From the NCBI RefSeq assembly GCF_023343835.1, contig NC_064447.1:7828001-7892000 (forward strand): a DNA stretch of 64,000 nt. The letters run 5' to 3'. The notes under the pieces are model-generated. The model saw nothing but the letters and a program-made list of their open reading frames with translations. It did no database searches and was not told the DNA's origin. Shown here piece after piece: positions 41,601 to 56,600 of this stretch. The stretch is from Lagopus muta. Lineage: Eukaryota; Chordata; Aves; Galliformes; Phasianidae. Both the position numbers and the translations under genes were made by a program. Position 1 is the first letter of the stretch. Every line of letters begins with the position of its first letter.

Positions 41601-44600
41601 TTTCAGAACTGCCTACATTTTCTCTTTCAGTAATCATGCTACAAATAACAAACAAAAACATTTAAATATAAAGGCAGATTTTAACACCATTTTATAATGA
41701 GGTAACTTCTGAAAGAAGTGAGACATACCTAAATAAAAGGGAACTGTAAGCCCTTTCTCTTTGCCACTGTGTTCTTGCAGAACAAGATCAAAAGTATTCC
41801 TGCTCTTTTCAAACCAGAAACTTTAAGTGATTTCCTGAATCGCAGTAAGCTCTGCACGGTCCCCTCTGTCTCTTCAGGAAGTTATTTCTGCCGCCTTTGT
41901 AAAGTTCTTTGTTCTTTTTTTCCTTTGAGAGATTTCTTATCTCTCTTGTAGTGAATGTTCCCTATCACTCAGACACAACTCTTCTCTTTCTATGCAGAAT
42001 AATGGGAGGCATGTTTTATTCTTCGTTGCAAAGCCCATCACTGCCTCCTTTCTAGGCATGGCCAATGTGGCCAGTAAAAAGCAAGCATGACTTGTTTGTG
42101 GCTGAGATGCATGTTTTGTAACAGCACATTACTCACTGATTTTCACCAAAACAGCACCAAGGCTATATTGTTTCTCAATTAATGCTGACTTACCTCCAGA
42201 AAGCAGCCATTTGTTTGGTGCTGTTACTTCGATAACATTTGATCATGAATCATCTGATCACTACATTAGGAGATGGAAATCTTGTCAAAATAACCAGATC
42301 ACTAATTTACAGTCTGGCTGAACATTTACACCTAAGAAAGTGACCCTGCCTGGAGAACTTCACTGTAATGATCCTGCCATCACCTACAACACTTTAGCAT
42401 TTAAATAAACAGAATTACTTTTCAACAAAAAAATAAAACTGAATCCTACCAAATCTAGCTATGTTTGGGTTTCTTCACAGTTATCTTGATCTATTCTTGG
42501 CAACATGGGCTTAAAAATGACCATCACATTTCTGCAAAATTATGATTTACTGCATGCCAGCTGAGCTGCAGTGACAGATTCTGTGAGTGTTCTTAGTCCA
42601 TGACAAGTGCACTTTGATACAGTTTTTAGCTCTCTACAGGAAAGGATTCCTGACCTTGGGTTTAATATTATTAAAAAAAAAAAATCACTGTAGATACAGG
42701 AGATAGAGAACATTTTCTGCTTTATCTATTTATTTAAGATGGTATTTATACTTCTAGATGCACATTATTCACATACCTGATCTTCTCGTTCAAAACCTGG
42801 TGCTTTAGGATAGCTGGATGTTGGTGAAGAAACACCTGAAGTGCTGGACTCAGAACACAAAACACCATTTGCTAATGATCTCTGTCTACAAAGAGGTCCA
42901 AGGGGTGACAAAGAACTACTGCTACCAGAACTTGATGTTACAGGTGGACTTGAAGAACAGGAAATCTGTAGGGGACAGAAAACAGTGTCTAATATATTCT
43001 GTAACACTTTTTATGTTTATAACAAAATTCTCCCCTCCTAAGACAATAAATTGAAATTATAAATTAATTTCACTCTTTTCTTAATACAATGCTAACTTCA
43101 GCATATTTGTGTGTATTATTGGTGTAAGCTGAAAAAAGTACCAGATGACAGATGTTGAATATATATATATTCAAATTGATACAAAAATAAAGATAAAAGA
43201 AAGTTCTGCAATATACCTTTCTAACTCCTCTCCTAGCTGACAAAATTTTCTATTACAGAATACATTTACTACCCCTGTAATCAAAAACCTTTCTACTACC
43301 AAAACACTCTGCACACTGCATCGCTGTAAGAAGCTTTAAGTAAAGCATGACCGGGTGAGACATCACTTCACATATTAATAAATTAGGACAGAAAAGAGGG
43401 GATCTTTCAAGATCTTTCAACAATGAAATTTTTCCTATAGAAAAAAAAAAGACACAGATAAGTTAAGCTGTCCTTTAGTTGTATGTTTGATTAACAACAA
43501 TGCTTCTCACTATAGCATTCAGAATAATTGCATCTTAAGACAAAAACAAGGGCAGAAAATACAGGTAATACATGATTAAGTCTGGTTTCCGGAGCAGACA
43601 TTCTGTTTAGGTTTTCAAGACCTGGTAAATATTACCTTCTGACATTTAGTATAGCTTTGATGTTTTTTTCCTCTTTTGTTGACATACAAAGAAATAAAAA
43701 AGAGTTGCTTAAGGAATAAAATAATTACATATTGGCAGTGCTGATCAGTGCTAGCTATTACAGTCATTTACACTTACGTTTCCAGACTGCCCACTGTTAC
43801 TTGTAACACTGTTTGTGGCATTAACGCTGCTGCTCCATTCATTTGTGATTCCTAGGCTGTCTGTTGAGAACAGGTGAGCACCTGGTTTGACTGAAAAGTA
43901 ACAACAGCATCGTAATTACTGGGTTGGTTTTGCTTTTGGTTTTTTTTTGTTTTGTTTTGTTTTCCCCTCTCCCCAGCCCAGAACCACTTTACTTAATAAT
44001 AAACAATGGAAAGAGAAACTTCTGCTTACAGTGCTTAAGAAGGAATATTAACCTTTGAGAAAGTTTATTCTTAACTTAGATGTAAATTACAATCAATCAT
44101 TTGTTAATTTTAATACCAGAAAATTCATCTCAAAATAACTGAACAATTACCTCCCAATTTCCCCAAAGCCTACTTTGTTGAACTATTAAACATCTCAGAC
44201 ATTTGATTATTTTAATTTAACATCTTAAGGAGATTTAGTCTTCAATTTTTACATACAAATAACAAGTTAACAAAAAATTTTTTATTTTAGTAAACAATTG
44301 CATTTAATGATATTCCTCCCCTCATGCACACAATACCTCCAAGAAAGGGAGTAAGGACTGGGAAAAAAAATCTCTCAAACCCTACAAATCCTGCAAGATT
44401 TTTTTTTTCCACCTCTTGCAACTAATGCACTTCTGAAGGGGTAACAGTAAGCTACTACTTAGAAATCAAATGTGAACATTTCTTTCCTAGGAACAGTAAG
44501 TAGCTCTGCTAGAGTGCAGGGCTACGCCAGAAACAGGATGAGTGTGAGACAGAGACACCTCTCTTCACTGCAGACAGTGCAGCTGTGGACTGTTTCTAGC

Positions 44601-47600
44601 AGTGCAGTTTTTGCTACTCTGCCTATTAGCAATAAGTGAGAGAAATACATTAAATTTGAAATGTTTGCTTCTACAACCATTCTAATTCCTTCTAATAGCA
44701 AACACCATCATTTCTGGCCAGCTCCACGGAAGTTACAAACTCTACACTGGAAGCACCCCCCAGCTTAACTGTATTTCCACAAAGACCTACGGATGTGGTT
44801 GCAGTCCCACATGGGGGCCCCACTCATGGGCACCACTGAAACTCCTGAAAATCTGTCTTGAAGGAATAGTGAAAATTCATCATGGCCTTAAGAAATCAGG
44901 AAGGAAAAAAAGAACAAACAACAGGTCAGCTGATTGTGAAGAACTCACTGAGAGAAGACCAGGAAGACTACCATAGAAAACACATGCTTCCCCAAGTCAG
45001 TTCAACAGAGAATGGTAGAAGCCACTGAGAAATGTATGAATGGCGGGAAGGATTCCACATAAATTTATCTAAGTTTACTACAGTAGTTTCAATAGGACAA
45101 CGAGTGTATTTACAAGTCCAACAGGTATACTTTTGGTAAGTCAAGCTCAAAGAGTTGTAGGGACAAGCTGCATTTGTAAAGAAAACTTTCTGTTCTGCTG
45201 CTGCTGCAAATTTGATGTTCATTCAGCAACCTCCCTTAGCAATATAATATATTGGAAAATATGGAATGAATTTCTAAAAACAAGTGACATCAATTGCCAT
45301 TTGCCCCTTAAAATTAAGGATTTTAAGTCACTCTTGCTGCAGGTGCTTAAAAATAACACTGATAGAAAACAGTAATTCTCTTACTTACTTTCACCATGTG
45401 CAAATGCACAGAACGGGCCCCGAGGGCAGTAACCCGTCTGGCGCATATCATTGCACTTTGTAGACTTGTATATCTAAACAAAACAGAAGTGTGATTAACT
45501 GAAGCATATTTCCTACTGAGCAATAAAACAGATAGAAAATTTTAAAGCCTTTAAATGAAAAGTTCTTAATATTAAATTAATAGCAATACATTTAATATAG
45601 TTTTCTCAGAAAACTCAGTTCTTGCATTTCTAAAATCAAACAGAAAAGCAGAACAGTAAGAAAATTAAACCTCAAACGAGAATCCTAACCTCATTGTGTA
45701 ATAATAAATATTAACAATACCATTTTAGAAAGCCTTGCTTAAATTGCTTTTGTTTTCCATGAGGTATAGAAACAAGTCAAACACCAGTCAAAGTCATTAA
45801 CACCACTGTAAGAAATTTTACAGGAGAAATAATGTCTGTATGTCTGTATGTCTGTACGTCTGTACGTCTGGGGCTGCTGAATCATGGCCTGAACCTCTGA
45901 TTGCTCACCTGAGGCGAGCACTGAGTCAGCCCTGGAGCACAGGTGAAGGCAATTCAGCTGCACTGCAGGAAGGGGTGGAGCCAGGCTGCACCTCTCCCAG
46001 ACCTATTTAAGAGCTGACTGCCAGTGGGCAAGGATCTCTTCTAGAGATCTGCTCTGCTGGAGTTTTGTAGTGAGCCCAGGATAGGGTGAGTGTCCTTTCC
46101 TGCTCTAGTATAATAATTATGTAAGCCAAGCTCTCGGATATACCATATCATCTGTATATTCATTCATTCTACAATATACCAGAATGTATTAAGAAGAAAA
46201 CAAAACAATCTGCCTTTTTTCCTACACACTGCCTGCATTGCTACACCTCTAATATTTAAATCTTACTAACGTTCAAATATCTTTCTCTAACCTGACTGAG
46301 GCATGTGAGAACTGAAGTAACACTGACAGTTCAGGGCAGCAATCATGATGTAAGCTGCACACAAAATCCAGGTGCAGTTTCCTGGCTCTAACGGGATCTC
46401 TTGTCTTTGTATGTCACATGGCTTAGACAAAGCTGACACAGAACAATGTTTATATCAGAACAACATTAACCTATTTGAAAGCACACAGATTCTTTTGATA
46501 ATTAATTCCAGGAATTTGCAGATCTGTGGCAAATGGCAGTGGTCCCCCAAGCTTTGGCAACAGAAACATAGAAATAATTTATTTTTCCTTAAACACTGAA
46601 CAGGAGACAAAACACCCATAGTGCAGGGAAGCATCCACCTGAAGAACACACTTCATAGAGCAGTGGGACTCATCTTTCTACCAGTTTCACTGGGAGCTAT
46701 CAAAGCATTGCAAAACATGAAGGAGTAATTTGTGGACACCATACCCAAATCAGGAAATGAAGCTGGATCCTTCTCTTACCTGTTCTTTGGTTATTGGTAA
46801 ATATAAAATCCCAACTCTGTATATCTTATGCTTATTGTGCAGAAGGAAAAAGTAGTACTACCAGATGGCTTCAACAAAAGCAGTAGCTAGAAGTTGAGTC
46901 TTGAATTGTTGTCCTAATCACAAAATCACTCCTAGTCCTATGAGATACCCAGGTGGTGAGAAATGCCTACTGATACTTAAAACTATTGTAAGAAGTGACA
47001 ATATAGAGAAAATCAGAAGAGCGTAGGGGCCAGAGCTGGCCCGGATTCTGGAGATGGCCACATCGTCCACATGTACCAATGTTACAAAGGCTGCCATTTA
47101 GCAGTGGTGGAATAAAGCTATTCCTAAATATGATAACTATAAGATTTCTTCAAAAATCAGTCATTGAGCCAAAAGGCAACGAGAATATTCTTTATCTGAA
47201 TCTGGTGAAGCGTGAGGACACAAAGTCCAATATAAAAAGATAAAGCTGGATAAAGTGACTATGAATTGAACTTGAAGGACACAGAAAAGTGATGCTGAAT
47301 TAATGCCCTTGATTTCAAATCAGTAGGATGAGAAATGAAGGCAAATGGTAACCACCATCAAACAGACTGAATTTCACTGCAGAGTAAAATGAGCACTTCA
47401 CATCCTCTACCTCTAGTCAGAGGCTCAAAAGCTGTGTGGAATTTCCATTCTAACCACACAGCTACAGCCAGAGCTTGAGCAAAGGGAAATGATTACAGAG
47501 TACAACGTTGAATAGAATCTCCTTTGAGCAGAAGCACGTTGCTAGTTTCTGTGAAATTAAATGCTACAGCTAAAATTAAGCGAGCTGATAACCCTGTGAC

Positions 47601-50600
47601 CACGAAGCTGTCTTGTGTACCAGCAGGAATTATGTCCAACATTTCAACAAAGGCAGTACAGCTAATGGAAATAAAGATGGACAAAGACTGAGATGATCCA
47701 GCTGATGTGGGGGCAAACTAAAACTACCTTTGGTTCAGGGCCAGGAAATGAATTAGGCAACTGTAAGTGAGAGGTTTTAAAGAGTGGCGTGTAAAGCAGC
47801 TGCAGTTGGCACATACTTGTAGTAAAGCAGTCGTACCAAAAGCACTACCTATGGCTGAGGCATACTAGGCATAGCACCCATTAAGTTTGAGAAGAGCAAA
47901 AAGAGCTGATTGAGACCACTGTGAGTCCACCAATTATTCTGTCCTAATTTAATTAAGGACTGAAAGAAATAGAATAAAATTAAAGGTACATTTGGCAAAG
48001 CCTGCCATAGTAGACTCATTATTGAACTTTGATAAATCAAAGATTCTTCTCTAAAATGAAAAAGTGGTCATTCTAATAAGACATCAATAAACTATGTGGA
48101 GAGAATAATTAATTCAGATAATGAAGATTATGACTATTACCAATGTAAGGTATCTGCTGTTAAATGGGTAGATTACAATGGATGGTAAGAAGAAGGAAGG
48201 CAGCAGGCAAAATTGGCATCACACCTCAAGCCTCAGCCTTCTGACTTATTTTTAGTATTTTCATTAATAGCTTTGTCATAAACTAAAGTATGATAGTTAT
48301 ACTAAGCAGGAAGACACTGTTATTACAGAAAAGGGCTGGAATACAACATGGAAGAAATTAGGTAATCTGAAGTAAATCCATACAGTAAAATCTCTAGTAA
48401 TCAGCAAGGACAGAGAAATTCTGGAGCAGCATCTCAGGACTGGAGATAGTAAACACCTACTTAATATAAAGATGCAGATGGTCAACCTGATAGGGGACGT
48501 GATAAGGAGGAGTTTGAAAACAACCTTGAAGTCAGTATTCTAGGAGTTTCTTTCAGTGATGTGCTCTTGAGATTACTTCAATAATCTTCATAATTGGAAG
48601 AGAAAACAGCAATTACTCGAGTGGTCTTTGCTTGTAACTTACTAAGCTTTTAACTTCCTAATGCAGCCAACATCCTGCTGTGAATTCTTTATGCCTGGTC
48701 AGAGGTCCCAAATCCCAGATAGATCTCAAGTACTGTACAGGTAGCTTCTTACATAACATGTCTTTTCAGTATCATGGGTTTCTTCCTCCATTAACTGGAA
48801 AATCTAATACTTTCCTAGTGCTGCAATAACATTTAAATCTCAGCAGATAACGTGGCACTGCTCTCTTCCCCAGCACTTTTATGCTCAAATATCCAGCAAA
48901 AGAGTGTTACAATGAGTGTACCTATAGAGGAATGTAAATTCACATTCTTTTTCTGGAGTGTCTTCCTTTAGCCAGTAGGAAGAGACACTGCTCTTTCCAC
49001 TTTCTCTATTCATAGAGAAGATTCAGATTCATAGAGAAGATTCATAGGCGTATTCAGATTCTTGCAATTATTTGCAATACAGCTTTTAACAATGCTCAAA
49101 ACTGTAGTTTGTCCCAAGTTACTGGACAAAAAGTTGGGTAAAATTTATACCCAAATCTTACATATAGGCAATCAACATAAAAAAAAGGGTTTTCAGAAGT
49201 CATGTGAGAAGTCAGTTCAGTTACTAGATTAAAAGCATCCAAATGCTGCAGGGAATGTGAATTCATTTTTTACTAAGTAGTATAATAAAAATGCCTAGCA
49301 GTGAAAACCACAGCTGTAAAATTAATATTTTCAGCAAATTTTGCTTAAACCAATAATTCAACTACTGGAAGAGCTGCATGACTTTTCTCTCCAGATGTGA
49401 CATATTTTTCACATGTATCATCTTTAACAGGTACTCGAGTACATAATAAATTTAAAATCACTAAAAGTAAGAAGAAGCTCATTTCTTACCTCGGGATGAA
49501 ACTGCTGCTCTGTACGAGAATGACAGTATTGGCAGCTATCCCCACTTTCACACCTTGAAGGTTCACCCCATTCATCTGCATGTTTTACACTGGGGCAAGG
49601 AGTAGACCTAGAAACAAATGATGCCCAGAGCACGTTTCTATCTAATTCCTAGCAGAAGTCTCAAACAAATTCCCATTCCATCTGAGGAGCTTTGCTTCTG
49701 GGACCTACAAAGTTGTAAATTCTAGGAGAAAACTAGCCTTTTGCCTTTGACAGAAGGAGGAGCAAGTAGGATTCCAGCTTTCTTCTGTCTGGTGACATTT
49801 ATGGACAGTCCTGAGACTGTCAAGCAAAACCCATCAATTCTAAAGCCTATAGCACAGCACGATGAAAACACCAAGTAAATGAAGAAACCAATGTTTCAGA
49901 ATGACAGACTCTCTCTAAAACTAAGCGAAGAGATGCATTAAAGTTTGGTCCTAAAAGTACTGCTCAGAAAAAGAAAATCTGAGGAGTGAAAACAGCAGAA
50001 AGCCAGAAATTATAACTGGTCTTTTCCCAACAAAGAAGGTATCCACCGGTGATTCTTGATTTTTCACTAAAAATTATAGCTTTCATTCTTCACAGAAAAA
50101 ACAGAACATTTTTTACTACCGTTTCATGTTTTTATTCTTCAGAAGTGACTGACCATTCTGAACAGATGAGGTTTTTTCTCCCACAATAAATAAATAAATG
50201 AATAAATAAATAGACAAACAAACAGCAAAGCCACTGGGAAAGAGATGTTTTTATTCCACTGGGAATACCCATAGCATAAGAGCCCAAACAAACTAGTCCA
50301 CTAACAACTGTCTGACTGACAAAGAGTGCACTGCAAATATTCATGTACCTGTATTTGAACGTCCTGGGATTCCGTCTCCTGTCGCGGCTGTTGTGGAAAT
50401 GCGGACACGCGTAGCCCTGGCGGCACAGCCTGGGTGGCTTTGTGCACTGCTCTGTCTTGTAGCCAGCTAGCACAAAATTTGTGTCTGTAAACAGGTCAAA
50501 AATTCAGAGAAATAAGCAACTAGATTTTGTATTTCAAGCGCCTTGAGTTAGCTTAGGAATCACGCTGTTTTGTAAAAACAATGTTATGAGTCACAGATTC

Positions 50601-53600
50601 ATCCATCCTTATAAACCCAGATACTTTCATGCAAAGACATCTTCATCAAATTTATATTCTATAGCAACTGTATGATAAAGTACACAAATACAGAACTACC
50701 AACCTTGGTAGAGAAACCATCCAGAAATTCTCACTGCATCTATTCAACATTTTGAAAATGAAAACCTTAAGCAATACTACTCATTTCAGTAAGACAAACA
50801 CTGAAACCATTTCAAGTTCTATATCTACAGCTTTTTTTAAGTTTAGTGCTGACGCTCCTTATTTCACCAAAATTTCTTTCATGGTAAGGCATACTAAGAC
50901 TAGCTACTAAAATCTTCCAGGACAAGTTCTAGAGCCTCTTTTAGACTCCTGCCTCTTTATCTACATCTGGTGCCAGTAAGGAGGAATTAGGACATGAAAA
51001 AGAAGGTTCTGTCTAGAAACAGAAAAAGACAGAAAAACAACGGAGCAAGCAAACAAATTAGAAGGTAAAATTTGGCTAATCGTCAGCATGGAACAGTGAA
51101 TTACACCAAACCAATCTAATTCCTTCCTAAGGTAGGAAAACGGTTCCAGGTATGACTGAAGCAATCACTATTACGTTTCTTGTCTTTAGCAAACCTGAGA
51201 TGTTCACAAAAACACATACAGCAAAATTCCTACCAAATCTGTGGAAAACAAGCTGAAGAAGCATTCTCAAAGAGTAATTAATGGTGTACTCTAAATTAGC
51301 AAGGCTTACTGATCAGAGTATCACACAGAGTCTGCAGTTCCTTCAGTCCTCTTCAATAGTTTAATTTAAAACTGAGGAAAACAAAGCTGAAATCACCAGC
51401 TGGATGATTATTTTCAGTCTCTGGCAACTATATGCAATCCCACCACATTTAGTAGGATGTAAAGAAGTCACACAGCATTATATAACGTAACACTTCAGCA
51501 ATGCAATGAATCCAACAAAAATGCTTGTAGTTGGTTAATTTTGCTGTATTTTCTTTATTTTTTACCTTCCTATACAAAAATATTCCAGTATTTTTCATCT
51601 AGAGCTGACAACAACAAGACTGTACATTTCAGTACTTACATGACTGGAATTCATCCTCTATCAGAATAAAAAAATATATACATAGCAGGGACAAATATCA
51701 TAAGATTATCTTCCTTGAATTCCTTAGGGACAGTATCTTCATGGCACCTCTCCCTATCTTACTGTCCATGCATGAAATTTTGAAAGTGATTCTATCCTGC
51801 AATCTTTCCTATAGTAACATTTGGACAAGAGTTCTAATAATAGCAGCTGACACTAACATCTGTGGCAGTGTAAGAAGCAAGTGAAAACCAAACTTGAAAG
51901 TCTTAAGAAAACCAAAACAATTGGTTTTAAGCAATCTCACATAGCGCTTTCAAGGCACTCACATCTGAATACTCTCCTCCAATTTTCTATTTAACATTTT
52001 ACTTCATTCCTGCTAGTCAATCTCCGCAAAGAACAAAGATTTGTTAACTATTCAGTTACTGACTTAAAAAACGAAGACTGATCATTATTATACTTAGCAC
52101 AAGACAGAGCTCCTACTGACTTGCATGAATAGTTTCCCAATTGATACAGATTAGCAGTACTTGTATTAAGTAAGCTGAGACATATTGAACAAAATATTCA
52201 AAACAGTTTCAATTTACAATCTCAATATAAATGTGACAGACTACCACAAAACTTCTCACAAATATCTGTAATACTTATAGAAACCATTTTTTTTACTCTA
52301 TTACAAAAAAGACTTCATAATATCTCCCAAGTTCAGACCCAAGATCAACAAATTGGATCAAACATCATCAAAGAAATAGAGAAAGGAGACAGGGTGACAT
52401 TACCCTGCCATCTTGGATCTTCACTAAGGATCTTCTCAATCATTGCTTGACTTGCTAAATTCCCTGGTTGCAGATCTGGAATGCCTTCACCACATCCTAG
52501 CTGCCCATTCTGTAAAGTTTCCTGCGCCTGAAGTTCTCTGGAATGGGGAAAGAAAGTAACACTGCAAAACTGTATAGCTACAGTAACCCTAGCTGTCCTA
52601 CAAAACATTTCTCATATTCCATCAACAAATTATCATTTAATCTAGATTCTAACAAATCTAAACTGGAATAAACAAGCAAGCAGACAGTCATAAGGAATAA
52701 CCACATCAGACTAATCAAAGACTAATGTGACGGAATGCTGGCATTAAGTACACAGCCAACATTTGTACCAGCAGTGTAGCTCAGTGTGCTGATATGCTGA
52801 CATTCTGTACATGTTATTCATTACTAATATTCTACATGACATGGTAGAAGTAGAAGAAATAACAGAAGTTACAGAAAGTGTGTTCAGCTCACTGTACCAT
52901 TTCACAAGAGAAGCATACCAGGACAACTGGGAGATCTAACAGCAAATTATAATCACTGGGTAGAGCATCTCTTCTGCAAATATTTGTCACTTTTTTTCAA
53001 GTAAGCAATGCAAGCTTGGTGAACAATCAGAATGAGCACTACCTAACTAAAACTTGTTGTATGAGTGCTAAGAAACCTCTATCAAAAACCCAAGATAATT
53101 TTATTACACCTGTTTTACAAAATCAAGCTGCAGTTTCAACAATGACAAATTAGTTACATGGATTTAAAAAAAAAAAGAGAAAAAGAGATAATACAGCATA
53201 ACTGTATTAGGCAGACTTTGAAGCAATGTTGACACAGGATGAGGAACCAGTCACCAGAGGTTCTACAATAGTCAGTCTTCATGAGAATCAAAAGCCTCTG
53301 CTGCTTTATCTAGGCACAGAGTCCAGGAGCTTATCTGCTCTTCCAAAATACTCCTACTCCAAGAATCTCTGAAGGGGAACTTGATAGTTGACAATGGAAA
53401 TAGTTATTATATAACTCACATATCATTTCAAGAACTTCCCTGCTCTGTAGTATCTCCCAAGAAAAAGAAACATGACTAACTCAATGACAAGACAGGAACC
53501 TTTTAAGCTATCAAAATAAATCTTTTACAGAGTCAAGGAATGTGCAGAAAGGAAAACAGATATTGTTCCCAAAGAATGCTTTTTCTTAAAGGTGGAGGTG

Positions 53601-56600
53601 AGAAGAACAAGGCTCTTAGGTGAAATAAAGTTAATACCTACATCAATGACTCTACTATGACTTCTTCACTCTTACAATGAAAACCCCCTAGTATTGGTGG
53701 ACATACTAGAGCAAAACTATCACTAAACATTGTTTGGACTTCCTTTATGAATGCTAGATATTTGAAATCAGGAGATGCAATGGCACACGACCATTTTTCA
53801 CAAACAACAAAGCTTAATTTAGGTTCAAGCTGTTAAAATACAGACTCCCATTATGAGCATCTTCAGCTCTGTATGCAGCCAGAAGATGCTTATAGCCCAG
53901 TTTAGGCCACAACCAAAACTCATTTGTGCCACTACCATGACTCACCAAGTACCTTCTTTTGACAGTAATTTGCTCAAGTGTTAGAGAGGTAGAAAATAAT
54001 ACTGATATTATATACATGAAAAGAAAAAAACAAGAATGGCAGAAAGCAAAATGCCAAAAATAAGCTCAGAACCCGAAAAATGGCGTAACAGTTATAAATT
54101 TATAAACGTAAAAATCACATACAAATTTACAAGGCATACATGGCAAAGGATAGAACAACTGGTCTTTCATTAGTGCTAAGAATTACATATATGGCTCTTC
54201 AAACAGCAAGTTCCAAAATGTTAACATTTGCATTTCCTAGCATGCTCACACCTGCTATCTTGATGCACAGTAAAATGCATTCTTATGTTCTGTAGCTACA
54301 GATGAAATCACGTTTTTCACGCAAAGCACGCTACACTGCCCGGTGTGCAGCTGTAACAGACATGGCTTTTCCTGCTGAACAGGCTGCAGAATTGGAAATA
54401 CAGACTACCTGATGTCATATACTGGAGGTCTAAGGTCATGCGGCCCATGAGCAAAGGCACAGTGAATCCCATTCTTCACGCAGTGACCCCGGGCATCTGT
54501 TTCATGAATGCATGTTCCAGTCTTGTAATATCTGAGATGGTATTTCCTTTCTGTATCTCCTGTTGTTCGATGTAGGTAAGGGCAACTATATCACAGAAAG
54601 AGGAAAGTTTAGGCTTTGCTTTATGTTTAAACATTCAACTCTGAATTCTGCTCTCTCTCGTTAACTCGTAACAAACAACTTTGCAGGATTCACAAACAAA
54701 TCTGACATGTCAGCTTAACAATGAAAAGTGTTCATCTACTTCATAGTCTCCACTAAAATTACAAGAGTCCATACTAGGCTAGCTTACAAAGATATTCTTA
54801 ACAAATACAGCAAACACCCTGTAAGAAAGCAACTCCTGAACTGAGAAATGTCATTGTCCATATTGGTACAAGCTTAAGGCACTTCCTCACTATAAGAAAA
54901 TTGTTTACTGTTTTTTTCTTTTTGTTTTTTAAATGCTACAGTTACCTACAATAAAGGGGTACTTGCGATATCATGTTTTGTTCTGCCTGATCCTTATAGA
55001 CACAGAACCTCTTGAACAGCAAACTGAAATTGCCTGAAAGCAAACTTAAATTGACTTCTCTACAAAAAGCAAGAGAAAAATTCCTGTATCAGCAATAAAT
55101 CTTTGTAGGTATACTTACCATTTTCAAGACACAACTTGAAACTCTGTGAGGCCTGGTCTGTATTCTAAGTCATTAACATCATGTATGGATTGTAATTCTA
55201 TCAGTTGTAAACAAATGGGGAAAAAAACACATATGCAGATGTGTCTGTTCTCCCCAAGTTTACTTCAGTGTAATTCATTTCGGTCACTGCTGGGTTTGAA
55301 AAAATATTTCTCTCCAAAAATTACTTTCTCCCATCCTAAAGTAAAAAGAAACTACATGAAAAAACTTGGGGTGTGGTACAGAACAACAAATGGAAAACCC
55401 CACAGAAATACGTTCTTGTAGACAGAGGGAGAATGACAAAGTACTAAGCAGAGTTTAGCATTCATAAGGACTGACGTTAGCCTAAGCTTTGCTATGTTCT
55501 AAGAAGACTATTTAGAAAACAGATTAAGCAATTTACTTGCAAAATTTACAACTCTATTTATATACTAAAATCGAAACAACAATTTTTGTCTATCCTGCTA
55601 AGATACCTGTAGCTTGAACTGATTTCCAAGAATTGATGCTTCTTATGATTTCTAAGATGCAAGTTTGTTTCTTTTAGAAATTTTAAAACACTCAATCAAG
55701 ATAAATGGTGTATGGGAACTTCTAAGTTACAGCCTGAACTACTGATTGAGCATCTGGAAGAAGAGACCCAGTCAGCCCTGGGAGCACAGGTGGAAGCAAT
55801 TCAACCTGTGCAATTGGAAGACCTGAAGGCCTCAATTAAGGGCTGACTGCCCCCACAGAAGAATCTCTTGCTGGAGATCCCTCCTTTGTGGGGTTTTTCC
55901 ATCAGCCTATATCTTTAGAGACCAGAGAACATTCCTCTCTTGGTGACATCTTCTCAATGCATTGGTCCTGCTGCTGTTACAAATGGGTTGCAGCCAGTGA
56001 GTTCACTTACACCACTTTAAATCCCACCAGAATTAATTAGTGAGAAGACTAAGTACACCAAATTCAGTGCTACACCTCATTCTTCCAGTGTAAGACAAAA
56101 CACAACCAACAATCAAGATCTGGAAGTAGTTCATTCACACTTCCTGGTTCTGTGTGGAAAGACAGATGGGATGCAATTTTTGTTGGAGCATTTTGGTGAC
56201 TCAGCTGAACTTCATAAGAAATGCTTCGTGGTCTATGGTCAGCACTGTGCAGCCTTCCCATTCTGCTACAATTGCTACTGATACAGAAAAATGAGAAACC
56301 CCTTTGGGCTGGCAGAAGTATCAGACAGACTCTAGTCTTGTACTGAACTTGAAACAAATGAAATTGCAATCTGAAGTCATGTTACTACTGCTAGCTGTCC
56401 CACCACTAGCAGAATTTGTGCAGGAGTTAAGTGGGAAAACATACTAGCAGATTGTTCATTACAAATCACAACATACGCACACCACACAGGTGAGAATATT
56501 GTCTCAGTCTTATGCTTAATGCTCACTCCTCCATATTCATCTGTTTAATTTTGCTGGTTCCTGTTGAAAACAAGAAGTAAATGTCTCCCAGCCTGAAGCG

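Larger units (their letters stand above)
41266..45388 (-). other. UNKL: UNKL introns 7-9, no repeats recognised
   Basis: Intron 9 (41,266-42,776), intron 8 (42,966-43,777) and intron 7 (43,891-45,388) surround exons 8 and 9. They are AT-rich with a short TA run near 43,158 and poly-A or poly-T runs. I recognised no transposable element, RNA gene or extra exon. Confidence 0.6.
45474..49489 (-). other. UNKL: UNKL intron 6
   Basis: The longest UNKL intron, about 4.0 kb. It contains a TGTCTGTA-type microsatellite and LTR-like copy B near 45.8-46.1 kb. A local duplication of TTCATAGAGAAGATTCA lies near 49,008-49,045. Elsewhere nothing is recognised. Confidence 0.65.
49608..54408 (-). other. UNKL: UNKL introns 3-5, no repeats recognised
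   Basis: Intron 5 (49,608-50,348), intron 4 (50,485-52,403) and intron 3 (52,538-54,408) are AT-rich. An AAAT/AACA simple tract lies at about 50,186-50,224. I saw no transposable element, RNA gene or additional exon. Confidence 0.6.
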
